Assembly (NCBI RefSeq): GCF_030463565.1
Contig: NC_134649.1
Span: 35,303,044-35,367,043 of the forward strand
DNA: 64,000 nt
Direction of reading: 5' to 3'
From: Pelecanus crispus
Taxonomy: Eukaryota; Chordata; Aves; Pelecaniformes; Pelecanidae
The notes beneath the pieces were generated by a model, which was not told the origin of the DNA, did not search any database, and worked only from the letters and a program-made list of their open reading frames with translations. Position numbers and translations under genes: made by a program. Below, one piece after another: positions 1-10,187 of this stretch. The number at the start of each line of letters is the position of its first letter. Positions within the stretch are counted from its first letter, which is position 1.

Positions 1-60
1 GCGGGCGGGCGGCGTTTGCTGCGTGGGCTCTGGGCGCAGTGCTGAGGGGCTGCCTTAGTC
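1..60. promoter_or_regulatory. Edge of a CpG-rich promoter, probably CHDH/IL17RB
   Basis: The first 60 bases are GC-rich with several CpG and GGGCGG-like words, and composition drops to the AT-rich background immediately after. In mammals CHDH and IL17RB are divergent neighbours sharing a promoter, and remains of IL17RB lie downstream on the plus strand, so this is plausibly the right edge of that promoter. No first coding exon of IL17RB could be placed here. The bulk of the island would lie outside the window. Confidence 0.4.
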
Positions 61-530
61 AGCTGAGCTGGCCTCTGCAATTCGGGTCTTCAGTTGTGAG
101 CCTTACCTGTGTAACGCGTGTACTTCGGGGAGAACACCTTGGTTTGGAAGTGAGCAAATGCTAAAACGATTTGTCCCACCGTGTCGGTCTGTGTTAACTA
201 CCTTGTTACCTCAGCAATGTCGATTAGTCGTTTTTAGTAGTCGTCAAGTGCACTTTCAACAATAATTCTCAACAGCGTCCCACTGAGTAGCTGAAAGTAC
301 TAAAAATACTACAGAGCCTTTGTAGCTGTCGTATAACTTTTCTGTTGGCTTTGCCCTCTAAGTATCTTCAGTATATCCTACTGCAGTGCATGTTCAGTGT
401 AGGCTAAACTAGATTAAAAGGTAGTGATCCATAAAATCCCATAAAAGATCCCATACAATTCCCTGGGGAATGGCCAAGGATTGGTATTATGTGAAGAGTC
501 AGTGCCACTGCTCTTCCGGGCTGCTGGAGG

Positions 531-1030
531 TGATACCGAAAATTATGGCTTATGGAAACTCTCTAAGACTCATCTTGGAGCTTTAGAAAGCAGGCATTCT
601 TTATTTACGGTGCCAGATGCACGGGGGATACTTCCACCCAATGTGCATGCCGCACAACCAAAGACATACAATTTATGTAGGACAGAAGTACACATATTCA
701 TCATATCTCTTGGAAAAGGTGGTCTTACGATGATGAGGCCCCCGAACTTATTTACATATTCTCTCCCTAGTTGCGCATGCTCGGTAATTTGGGTTGGTGG
801 TCCTTGGGGGTCCCTAGTGGTCTTTGTAGAGGGGTCTTTCAGTGTCCTTTCCAGGAACTCCAGATCCTTTTCCCATGTGTAGTCATGAGTTGGCTCACTG
901 AGCAGCTTATCACAGCTTTGCTACAGTATGTGCTAGTCCTAACTGATTTCTCTGCGCTTACCTTGGGTGATGATGCTCCTAGTTCCTCTACTCTTGGTGT
1001 TTGCTGGTTCTTAACAAACTTAATCTTACA
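531..1030 (-). mobile_element. ERV LTR, class II (ERVK-like), minus strand
   Basis: Read on the minus strand, this segment has the layout of a retroviral LTR. It starts with TG at about 1030, has a TATA-like CATAAA near 670 and an AATAAA at 600-605 followed by a short R/U5-like stretch, and ends in CA at 531. No coding internal region is attached on either side, so it looks like a solo LTR, although no clear target-site duplication was found. The open frames across it (481-882 and 771-1061) have no recognisable protein similarity and are taken as chance. The boundaries are approximate. The family assignment rests on general resemblance to avian ERVK LTRs. Confidence 0.55.
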
Positions 1031-1891
1031 GTACAGAGATACTGTTTCAAAGAATATCTAAACAAGTCCACAGTTTCTCTCCACTGATAGTTAAAGTCGG
1101 AGGCTGAACTTTTGATGCAAAACTATAGATCTTGCATTCTGTATCAGGGGATGAACCCAAGAGTCTCTTTTCCCATTCAGAATGCTCATGGTAGAATAAC
1201 GATGATATAACGAAGACTAATCAAGATAACGGTTGTGAGAACTTACACTTTCTCCAGACATCTTGTAATGACAATAGTCTCTGCTACAATATCTTCGATA
1301 TTGCTTGTAAATGCTGATTATTTTTCCTAAGTCCTTCCTTATAGCTCTGCTTGAGGAATATACTGGATGATTAATAATTTTCTGGGGTAACTGCTTGTTA
1401 ATGTTTTTGCTCTTAGTTAGATAAGCAGAAAATAATGGACAGTCTCTGGGTGGTTGGTTATTCATACTTAGGCACCAAACTGTGAACTTCTGAATAATTA
1501 TTCATTAATGGAAAAGAGTAATTGTCCCCTGTGGAACTATGAATAAATGTGTAGTTGATGTAAGTGGTCTTTAATCTTCATAGTGATTGAGAATGCAAAC
1601 ACGCATCAGCTTGGTTTCAAGCAGCGTTTGAATAATTCTGTACACCTTCAGTGCTTTTATTCAGTAAGCAAATAAAAAGTCTATGGAAAGTATGCATTCA
1701 ATGTGTATAAGAATATACAAAAATATATATAAATATGCATGAAATACATACATTTAAGAACTATTCTATTTCTTTTCACTGAACAGTGCGGTTTTGATCT
1801 CTGATTGTATAACACCAGCCACAGTGGAGTCCTAGTCCTGGTCCCTAGATGACACTAATAAGAATCAGTAATTATTTTTTGTTTCCTACAG
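1031..1891. other. Intronic or intergenic stretch, nothing recognised
   Basis: AT-rich sequence between the LTR and the first doubtful IL17RB exon relic. A minus-strand frame of 82 codons at 1217-1465 has no recognisable motif and no supporting splice context. Nothing else stands out. Confidence 0.5.
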
Positions 1892-2014
1892 AAAAAGATT
1901 GTAAATGTGTTGATTCCTTCAATTTCAATGAGTGCTGTCCATAAAATGTGGCTGAAGCAAGACCTCAAAGTGGAGGCTGAATTACTTGTGTGCATCCCTG
2001 AACCTCACATGGAA
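1892..2014 (+). pseudogene. IL17RB: Doubtful relic of an N-terminal IL17RB exon
   Basis: A good acceptor (pyrimidine-rich, ending CAG at 1889-1891) is followed by 41 open codons that end at TAG 2015-2017. The stretch MWLKQDLKVEAEL resembles the part of the IL17RB ectodomain that in mammals reads roughly WML.HDL...LRVEPV, possibly with an internal deletion. The similarity is short and the donor is not obvious, so this is a candidate only. It sits where an early ectodomain exon is expected. Confidence 0.22.
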
Positions 2015-2017
2015 TAG

Positions 2018-5000
2018 ACTTCCAAGCATCAGTCTCTAGAGCTGACAATTAGGATCTTATAGCAACTGGTGTTTTGTTTTTCTGTAAGAGAGAAGTAGGA
2101 GAGAAGGGTGGATTCTGATATATGCATTACTACAGTTGATCCGTGCTTCATCAAAACTCTTGGAAAGACAATAAACCAATATATGAATTAGCACAAAGTT
2201 TAGTGAAATTTTAGTATTGATATTGTTTGTGTCAGAGTATGTTTAAATTATGTTTTTGGGAAAGCTGAGACCTTAAGTTTGCATGGATGACCATAATTTG
2301 TTTACACAGTACTGCTTGGGTAGATCAATTACGGGAACATCAAAGATACTAGCTTGTATTGACTATAATGTTCATATAGAAATGAACCATCAGCTCTGGA
2401 TTCCACTTATGTGATGGGTAGAAGATTTATTTTCTAAAAGGTCTTTTCAGCTTAATTTTTAAAATATTCATCAAAGTTTGAAATAATTATGAAAGAGGAG
2501 ATGTATTAAATAACTTTGTCTCATTGTAGAGAGATAAATCTTCCCTACAGATTTATCTTCTTGTTTGGGCAGTCAGTGGTGCACACTTTCTATTAACCTG
2601 TTTTTTAGAGGTTGATGACAAGATGTTCTGTAGGGAAATTTTAAAATATTTTACTAGGAAAAAAACATAGAAACATCTATGCTTGAGATTATAGTTCAAA
2701 GACAAAAGAAAAAATTAATTATTGCATAAAGGACGTAACTCTCATTTGTGTTTTGCTGTAGAAATAATTTAATTATTAGAGACACCGTAAATACAGTCAG
2801 AACAGGAAAAAGTGAATTAATAAGTACACATTTCTCAGGAATAAAACAATATAGAGAACCAGAAAATAACCAAACCAGCTAAAGAGTAATGGATGAGTCC
2901 ACGTGCTAAAATTCTGTGGTCCTAATTCTTGAAAATAGATTAGCATAAATCAGGATTATCTTTAGTGTCAGAAACATTAACAAAAGCAGGGCATTTTTTT
3001 TTTTTTTTTAAGCTACAAAAGCTCTGACTGAAGTAGACAAGAAACAAATGAAAAGTGAGTTTGCTGTATTATCTATATGGATATGCTAGGCTTAGCAACT
3101 ATGCAGAATTTTCTATAATTTAACCTGCTCCAGTTTTGCAACATTTTCTTCCAGCTAATACTATCAACTTGTACTAATTTCTACTCTAGCTTCTGCAAGG
3201 AAGTGTCTTCAGCTACAAATAACTTGAGCGGACTGTAAAAGAAAACAGAATTGATTTTTAAATATTACTGTTCTGTTTAGCAGAGCACCAAGTGTCACGA
3301 GCATCTGTTACTGTTTAAATGTGCAAAGCTGCAGTTATATGTAAGTCCTTAATGAAGCACTAGAATCGAGGCCAATGCTTCTCGCTTGCTGTGTTTTTCA
3401 GCTTAGTTAGTGGAAGTTCAATTTGAGTGGAATGTTTTCTAGTGATTAATTCAGAATCTGTCACCTTAAGCCAAAAATAAAAAAAGAAAAATCATGAGCC
3501 ACTTTTAAAAGTCATGATAATCATGTTTATTCTTCCCTTCTCATATTAAGCAAATGGTAATTAAAAATTCTGTCACTTTTTTTCTAGACGGTCTTTTTAT
3601 TGAAACTTTTCTTATTGTGTGCAAGGGAAAACTTCAGGCTAGGAAGCCAAACTTCAGTCCACAAAGTTGTGCCTGTTGATGTCTGGCTGTTCAAATGAAG
3701 ATGAAAATTCTTCAGTTCACTCTTCACAGAAGTGAACAACAGGATTTCATACGAGTCTCTTAAAACCCCACACATTTTAATTTTTCCACTTTAATCCCAT
3801 GTTTCCTCTACCAAGGCTATAAAATATAACTGGAGAGAAAACAATGAATGTTCTAGAAGCACAATGCCTTCTTTCTGTGCGTGGCATTTTCCCCCATAAT
3901 TTAAATAAATGTTTGTGAACTACAGAGATTTTCACAGTTACGACTATTTTTGCAGCACCTTGATGACTGCAAGAAAAAAAATGTCTTTGAGGTGAACTTC
4001 TGTGTAGTATAGCACAACAGTCATACATAGAAGTATTAAAAATCAGTTCTCATGTTCAAAACACTTTAAAAGTTTAAATTATTTTAGTTTCATTATACAG
4101 TCTACCAACCATATAATTAAAAGTATCTAGTGATTATGGTAAGGGCAATTAGAAATAGTTATTAGAATCAGCTGCTCAAAGAGCCATTACCTCAATGAAG
4201 GAATTGTCTGACTGGGACTCTAGGAGTTTTCCCCCAGGTCTTCTATGTTTCTACTTCCTGATGCCCAATGACTTCTCCTTTGACATGCTGGCTAAAAAAA
4301 GAAATTTTATGAAGCAGTACAGTAATTTCAGCAGTTTAAGCAGGGGCAGATCTGAGTGGACATGACACAGGCAGAATTTTGTGCTAGCTTTGAATATGAA
4401 AAAAATGGAAGAGTTTCCCACTTCATTGCAAGGGCTTGTCCTGCAGGAGTCCAGTGTTTCATGGGTTTGTTGTTGATTTTTACAAATCAGTGATGCTGCC
4501 TTATCCTTGGGTACTCCGAGGATTGCCCCTTCTGTCCTTGGCTCAGGAAGCTAGCCTCTGATCTTTTCTATTGCTTTGTCCAATCATTATCATCTGAATC
4601 TTTTTAGTCGTCTTCTGTTGCTTTTCTCCAGTACTGTCATCATCCATTTCCAGTCATAGAGTGTCCTGCTGCACACTGACTTTTTCCTTTTCTTTTTTTT
4701 TTTTTTTTTTTTTTTTTTGGTAACAGAGTCTCCATTATTCCTTTCAGTTTCCATTTTCTAAAACTGCCCTGATTGGATCTCCCAAACCAGCCTGCAGTCA
4801 GGGCTCCCATCTTATTGAGTCAATCCTACTTGTAAGCATACAACAAAAACGCATCCATCTCTCTTTAGCCATGTTGACAGTAGAGGAAAAATACATCTAT
4901 TTTTAATAAGGCATTCTGTAAGAAATTTCCATGAGACATGCTCAGAAAGTACCCTTGTGTGACCAGAATAAGTATAATGATGAGGGCTAAAAATAAATAT

Positions 5001-5659
5001 TGGATATATGTGTGTATATGCAAGGCCTGTGTGCAGTTGACATGTTGTTGACCTGATCATATGAAATTTAAGCTTCTGTGCCTAATTATTTGAATCGTGG
5101 CACACTGACCATATATAGCATGAACCTGTTCGTTACTGGTCTTTCATAGGTATCCTACTACTCAATGGCACAAATAGGGATACAGTGGAAAACTTGAGCT
5201 TTAGGCTTTGTTTCTACATACATTTGAGCTCTTTGATCTTGAGCAAGTCTCCTTTTGAGAAAGTTGCTCAATGTCTCTCCCTCAATTCTTCACTTGCTCT
5301 TGGGGCTTAAATATTAATGAATATGTTCCCTAAGCTGTTCTTAGTACACTGCTCGAATACTGTTGCAGTGACCGTGTAAACTTAAGAATAAATAGCATCC
5401 TTTTATTTCTATGGCAGTTAATGCTGTTTTTTCTCCGTTGTTCACACAAAATGGATAATAATAGCTTTCACAAAGTACAGTGAATGGTTGTTTTTGTCAT
5501 CTATTAAACCTCAAAAGTGTCTGTAGTACCTAAATATCTCTTTAAAGAACTTTAACATCTTTTATGATGAAAAGTACATGTAGACATAATAGATATTCAA
5601 AATTCTAAAAAGCTGTTGTAACTGGCCTGAAGGAGAAACAGATGGTAAAGGAGCAGGTG
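2018..5659. other. Presumed IL17RB intron, no gene seen
   Basis: About 3.6 kb of AT-rich DNA with no coding frame that could be recognised on either strand. It contains an uninterrupted run of 26 T at 4693-4718. The short minus-strand frames at 3584-4028 and 4812-5060 show no protein motif and no splice structure. Confidence 0.5.
4693..4718. repeat. Poly-T tract, 26 nt
   Basis: Perfect homopolymer run of 26 T preceded by a T/C-rich stretch. It could be the tail of a retroposed sequence in minus orientation, but no adjoining element was recognised. Confidence 0.9.
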
Positions 5660-6232
5660 TGTCCTGATTTCAGCTGGTATAGAGTTAATTTTCTTCCTAG
5701 TAGCAGGCATAGTGCTGTCTTTTCGATTTAGTATAAGAATAATGTTGATAACACACTGATCTTTTAGTTGTTGCTAAGTAGTGCTTACACTAGTCAAGGA
5801 CTTTTCAGCTTCCCATGCTCTGCCAGGTGCACAAGAAGCTGGGAGGGGGCACAGCCAGGATAGTTGATGCAAACTGGCCAAAGGGCTATTCCATACCATA
5901 TGACATCATGCTCAGTATAGAAACTAAGGGAGTTGGCCGGGGGGCAGCAATCGCTGCTCGAGCACTGGCTGGGTATCGGTCGGCGGGTGGTGAGCAATTG
6001 CATTGTGCATCACTGGCTTTGTATATTATTATTATTATTGTTATATTGTTATAATATTGTTACTGTTATAATTACTATTTTACTTTATTTCAATTATTAA
6101 ACTGTTCTTATCTCAACCCAGGAGTGTTTCTCACTCTTACTCCTCCAATTCTCTCCCCCATCCCACTGGGGCAGGGGGAGTGAGTAAGCGGCTGCGTGGT
6201 GCTTAGCTGCTGGGTGGGGTTAAACCACGACA
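5660..6232 (+). mobile_element. ERV LTR, plus orientation
   Basis: A 573-bp segment beginning TGTCCTG and ending CGACA has the TG...CA termini of an LTR, and its reverse complement is repeated at 6651-7190. It contains an ATT microsatellite near 6024-6039 and a C-rich GGGG-flanked stretch near its 3' end. No primer-binding site follows it directly, so this copy may be a solo LTR or one arm of a rearranged provirus. This LTR type, ending in a GGTTTAACCAC-like word when reversed, is widespread in neoavian genomes as far as I recall. The family name is not claimed. Confidence 0.8.
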
Positions 6233-6650
6233 GGGGGAAAGTATCCCCCTCAGTCTCCCCAGATCGTTTCTCTGAGGAGAAGAGGTAAAAGTGTAATTAT
6301 TAATTGTTTCTGAGAAATGGCTCCAGAAGCACCCGAAGTACGGGAGTGGTGGCAGTGCTGAGTACAATCTCGTGGCTGATAATTTTATCATACCGTAAAC
6401 CAGTGTTACACAGTACAGCAAAGCGATAACTTTAATCCAGCTCCCAGAGGTGATAAACAGCACCATAGGGGGTGCATACAGCAAGTAAGGTGTTACGCAG
6501 CACAACTCTGAAAGCAAATGAATCAACATTGCGACCAGTGACTGTTAAACTGATATAATGAATGCTTATCACAAATTTGTTTTAACACACTCTGGTCAGG
6601 TCTGTCATTATCTTGAACCCTTCGTGCCCCATGTTGGCTGCCAAAAGGAC
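6233..6650 (-). mobile_element. ERV leader or internal remnant between inverted LTRs
   Basis: This 418-bp stretch lies between two head-to-head copies of the same LTR. On the minus strand, just after the LTR end at 6651, positions 6626-6643 read like a degenerate primer-binding site of the tRNA-Lys(1,2) type (it starts TGGC and contains CCAAC and GGGGC). That orders this part as the 5' LTR, primer-binding site and leader of a minus-strand provirus. The rest has no coding frame recognisable as gag, pol or env. The proviral body is absent. Confidence 0.5.
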
Positions 6651-6808
6651 TGTTGTGGTTTAACCCAGCAGGCAGGTAAACACCACACAGCCGTTTGCTC
6701 ACTCTCCCCCTCCCCAGTGGGATGGGGGACAGAATCAGGGACAAAAAAAAAAAGTAAAATTCGTGGGTTGAGATAAAGACAGTTTAACAGGACAGAAAAG
6801 GAAGGGAA

Positions 6809-6851
<43 letters not shown>

Positions 6852-7190
6852 TACAAAGCAAGTGATGCACAATGCAATTGCTCACCACCCGCCAAACGAT
6901 ACCCAGCCAGTGCCCGAGCAGCGATCGCTGCCCCCCAGCCCAACTCCCTTAGTTTCTATGCTGAGCATGACGCCATATGGTATGGAATAGCCCTTTGGCC
7001 AGTTTGGGTCAGCTCTCCTGGCTGTGCCCCCTCCCAGTTTTCTTGTGCACCTGGCAGAGCATGGGAAGCTGAAAAGTCCTTGACTAGTGTAAGCACTACT
7101 TAGCAACAACTAAAAGATCAGTGTGTTATCAACATTATTCTTATACTAAATCGAAAAGACAGCACTATGCCCACTACTAGGAAGAAAATT
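6651..7190 (-). mobile_element. ERV LTR, minus orientation, truncated
   Basis: Reverse complement of the LTR at 5660-6232, matching along about 540 bp and including the shared blocks around 6880-7080. It carries its own expanded TAA microsatellite at 6811-6851. The match stops at about 7190, about 30 bp short of the expected LTR terminus, where CR1 sequence begins. This copy is therefore truncated at its 5' end or was interrupted by rearrangement with the CR1 fragment. Confidence 0.8.
6811..6851. repeat. (TAA)n microsatellite in the LTR
   Basis: About 13 perfect TAA units. The paired inverted LTR carries the complementary ATT repeat at a shorter length (6024-6039), so the tract expanded in this copy or shrank in the other. 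Confidence 0.95.
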
Positions 7191-8075
7191 TTTCTACCTG
7201 GACACTCACCAGTCTATGGGGCCAGATGAGAGTACTGAGGGAGCTGGCAGAAGAGCTTACCAAACCACTCTCCATCATCTACCAGCAGTCCTGGTTAACA
7301 GGGGAGGTCCCTGATGACTGGAGGCTTGCCAATGTGATGCCCATCTACAAGAAGGGCTGGAAGGAGGACCCGGGGAACTACAGGCCTGTCAGCCTGACCT
7401 TGGTGCCAGGGAAGATTACGGAGCAGTTTGTCTTGAGTATGTTCAACAGGCATGTGCAGGTCAACCAGAGGATCAGGCCCAGCCAGCATGGGTTCATGAA
7501 AGGCGGGTCCTGCTTGACCAGCCTGGTCTCCTTCTATGACCTGGTGACCCGCCTAATGGATATGGGAAAGGCTGTGGATGTTATCTACCTGGATTTCAGC
7601 AAAGCCTTTGACACCGCCCCCCACAGCATTCTCCTAAGGAAGCTGGCGGCTCATGGCCTAGGCAGGTGTACTCTTCGCTGGGTAAAAAACTGGCTGGGTG
7701 GCCGAGCCCAGAGAGTTGTGGTGAATGGAGTTAAATCTAGTTGGTGACTGGTCACGAGCGGTGTTCCCCAGGGCTCTGTTTTGGGGCCAATCTTGTTCAG
7801 TATCTTTATCAACGATCTGGATGAGGAGATCAAGTGTACCCTCAGTAAGTTTGCAGATGACACCAAACTGGGAGTGTCGATCTGCTGGAGGGTAGGATGG
7901 CCCTGCAGAGGGACCTGGACAGGCTGGACCAATGGGCCCAGGCCAACTGTATGAGGTTCAACAAGGCCAAGTGCCGGGTCCTGCACTTGGGTCACAACAA
8001 CCCCATGCAGCGCTACAGGCTTGGGGAAGAGTGGCTGGAAAGCTGCCTGGCCAAAAAGGACCTGGGGGTGTTGTT
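7191..8075 (+). mobile_element. CR1 LINE fragment, reverse transcriptase
   Basis: This is a fragment of CR1 ORF2, the dominant avian non-LTR retrotransposon. Reverse-transcriptase hallmarks are readable on the plus strand: GNYRPVSL near 7374, HGFMKGGSC near 7489, YLDFSKAFDT near 7587, [11 protein letters not shown] near 7757 and the catalytic FADD box near 7852. The frame is broken by a TGA at 7746-7748 and by a frameshift just after FADDTKLG, where the downstream part continues at 7897 with [12 protein letters not shown]. The element lacks its 5' part, starting abruptly at the LTR edge, and its 3' end, stopping after KDLGVLF. It is a dead copy and contains no host gene. Confidence 0.95.
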
Positions 8076-8320
8076 CACTTGCATGGTTTTTTGCTTTAGA
8101 GTGATGAGCATGGCATGAACTGGATAAAACAAATTGAGAAAGGTGTTGGAGTCTCTGGTGCTAGTTCTGTAAACAGGCCAAAGGAAAGTACATGGCAAAT
8201 TTTAAAATTGGTATGTTTTATTCAGAGAAATGATTGACACGGAAGCTTTCTTTGTTTAATATTCTATGATGTGAAACAACTTCTAGTTTTTATTGATCAG
8301 CACATTGTCTTTACTTCTAG
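8076..8320. other. Intron 5' of the ATKICVT exon of IL17RB
   Basis: Ordinary AT-rich sequence ending in a pyrimidine-rich tract and the acceptor CTAG at 8317-8320. The exon that should precede (in mammals coding for a stretch with NVSW) was not found here or further upstream. Confidence 0.4.
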
Positions 8321-8437
8321 CCAGCATCAAACAACTGACAGCCACAAAGATTTGTGTGACCAGCAAAGGAACTGTTGAACGTTTTCAGTGTATTCGATGC
8401 AATTATACAGAATAGTTTCAAAACCAAACTGCAGTTG
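8321..8437 (+). pseudogene. IL17RB: IL17RB ectodomain exon with in-frame TAG
   Basis: Acceptor CTAG at 8317-8320 and donor GTAATC from 8438 enclose 117 nt. Read in phase (two bases completing a codon, then AGC), it gives SIKQLTATKICVTSKG and then CIRCNYTE, followed by the stop TAG at 8413-8415 and FQNQTAV. Mammalian IL17RB has the same ATKICVT and C.RCNYTE.FQ.QT blocks in its extracellular region, so the homology is firm and the stop falls exactly at the codon after NYTE. The two cysteines of this module are kept. The splice sites look usable, but any product would end here. Confidence 0.85.
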
Positions 8438-8490
8438 GTAATCAAAGAGTAAGAATATTTTTAAGTAGTTGTTTTCTTCATTTCTTTTAG

Positions 8491-8590
8491 TTTGTGAAGA
8501 AGGTGGGGAATAGGGAAGTGACATTTAGAAGTATAGAGTAAAAATTTCCCCTCTGCTGAAGCTAGTAAAAAGGATCTGAGAGAGAAAAAA
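8491..8590 (+). pseudogene. IL17RB: Decayed IL17RB exon, Trp codon now TAG
   Basis: A strong acceptor (TTTCTTTTAG, ending at 8490) opens an exon that continues in phase from 8437. The in-frame reading is V-C-E-E-G-G-E followed by TAG at 8511-8513, which lines up with GGKW of the mammalian ectodomain, so TGG has become TAG. About 7 nt of extra sequence follow, then TFRSIE (515-540 region), which resembles TFSYIG in another register. Beyond that the match fades and no donor was assigned. The right edge is approximate. Confidence 0.5.
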
Positions 8591-9386
8591 TAGTAGTTTC
8601 ATAATTCCTTCAGATGTTTAGTGAAAGAGGGATTTGAGCCCTGTGTTTTGGGAGACTGAGAACAAAGCTATGGGAAAATTAGCCATCTCTTTTCTATAAC
8701 TTAATCTCTCCTGTTCTCAAAGGGATGCTTAGTGCCAGGGTAACACAAGCCAGAAATACATGATCTGTCATTGGATTATCTGGGACAGAGGATGGTGTGG
8801 TAGGGGACAACCCTCCTTCATTGTGGGCTAAAATTTTAATTATTTCATATTTGCTGCAAGCTATAGGTGTGCATACACGTAATAATGAAACTGACACTTG
8901 ATACCTTGTTCCTGTCTCCTAGTTTGGAATTCTCTTAATAATGCCATATTTTAATCTTTGTATATGGGATTGAGAAGTTTTCTTGGTTTCTCTGAGATGA
9001 TGAATTTAGTCTAGTTCATGATTGGTATGCTATGACACAAACAAAAGTACCTTTAGTAGACCAAACAAAATTCCTTGTGGATGTGGGCATGCAGATGTGT
9101 CATTAATACTAAGTATTACTGTTTCTACATCTGTTGGAGGTTTAATGGAGTAGATATTTTTACCACATACATTTTCAAGCAACAGTGCCTGAATTCAAAC
9201 AACTGCAGGGGGTCCCTGTTCTAACTAACACTTCTGCCTTGCCCCTCAAAAGCACAAACACTCTGTGAGGTCATAAGGTGCCATCTGCAGGGTGCATGGT
9301 GCCTATCACAAGCACAGTTATAGTGGAAATCCATTTCATCACTTACATAGTTAAAAATTTTAAACTGAAACCTTTTCAACCCTCAG
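8591..9386. other. Intron, expected IL17RB exon not found
   Basis: The exon that should encode the segment before GSLW.PN (in mammals with CLDHIM and a lysine-rich run) could not be seen in this 0.8 kb. It may have been deleted or have decayed beyond recognition by eye. Confidence 0.4.
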
Positions 9387-9536
9387 GAAGTTTGTGGAAT
9401 CCAAATATAACTGTTTGTAAAATAGAGACAGAATTAGAAGTGAATTTTACAAGCAGTCTTGGGCTTGAATATTTAATATTGCTTTATGAGCATCAAAAGT
9501 ATGAAGTACTTCTTGAAAAAAAACATGGAAGTAAAG
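9387..9536 (+). pseudogene. IL17RB: IL17RB ectodomain exon, GSLWNPNITVCK
   Basis: The acceptor CCTCAG ends at 9386 and a donor GTAATT starts at 9537. The reading is (G)SLWNPNITVCKIETELEV, then NFTSSLGLEY, closely following the mammalian GSLWDPNITACK...VEVNFT segment, and it has no stop. Two N-glycosylation sequons (NIT, NFT) are preserved. The exon end is uncertain. Its phase does not join in frame to the next recognised piece at 10136, whereas a cryptic donor inside AAAAGTATGA near 9500 would join as EHQK-ISVRIP. Confidence 0.8.
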
Positions 9537-10135
9537 GTAATTTTCCGTTAAATCATAATAAATTGGAAGCATCGTTCTGCAAGTTCTCTTTCTGGATTGG
9601 CACAGTAGAAGGCATATGCTTCCGCTGAAGTCAAATCAGCAGAGCTGGCCAGCAAATGCTGAGATGGTCTAAAAACCGTGGTTACTTTCAGGAGAGCTCT
9701 GCTCCACTGTTACAATATATTATTTTACTTTTTGAGATGATGTTCTTTCTTTTTAAGAATGTTTTTAAACAATATTATTTTGTTCAGAGTGAGATTAATC
9801 AATGAACATGAAAACAGAAGAAAATATATAGTAACTAGTTAATTAGAATTAACTAACATGAAACACATCTTGCTTGTAATTCCTACTGAGGTATTCACCC
9901 TGGTTCATTATATTAGACTAGTGAATTTAAAGATAAATACGTGCACTATCTATAATTCTGTTAAGAATATATACTAGTTTTAAAGCCTATTAAATGCAAA
10001 TGGAAATGCAATTAAATATTAAATGTGATTTAACTTAGTAATGACTCCCTTTGTGATAAATGTCTTTTGACTTTTTTTCTCCCTCCCACACTCTTCTTCG
10101 GGATTTCATTTCATGATTAGATAAATGAAACTTAG

Positions 10136-10187
10136 AATTTCTGTGAGGATACCAAGGAGTGATGAGAGCACTGATATCTTTGTAGAG
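10136..10187 (+). pseudogene. IL17RB: Short IL17RB ectodomain exon, ISVRIPRSDES
   Basis: Ends at a consensus donor GTAAGT (10188). The frame ISVRIPRSDESTDIFVE resembles the mammalian ASVVIPVTGDSEGATVQ segment. Two acceptors are possible, at 10120 and 10135. The first puts an in-frame stop (TGA or TAA) before the homologous region. The start given here assumes the second. The exon that should follow, with the last extracellular cysteines, was not found with confidence. Confidence 0.6.

Noticed and set aside
481-1061. Two overlapping plus-strand frames (133 and 96 codons)
   Set aside because: They lie in the LTR-like element, read against its orientation, and match no protein.
1217-1465. 82-codon minus-strand frame that might be part of CHDH
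   Set aside because: No similarity to choline dehydrogenase could be recognised, and CHDH is expected to the left of the window.
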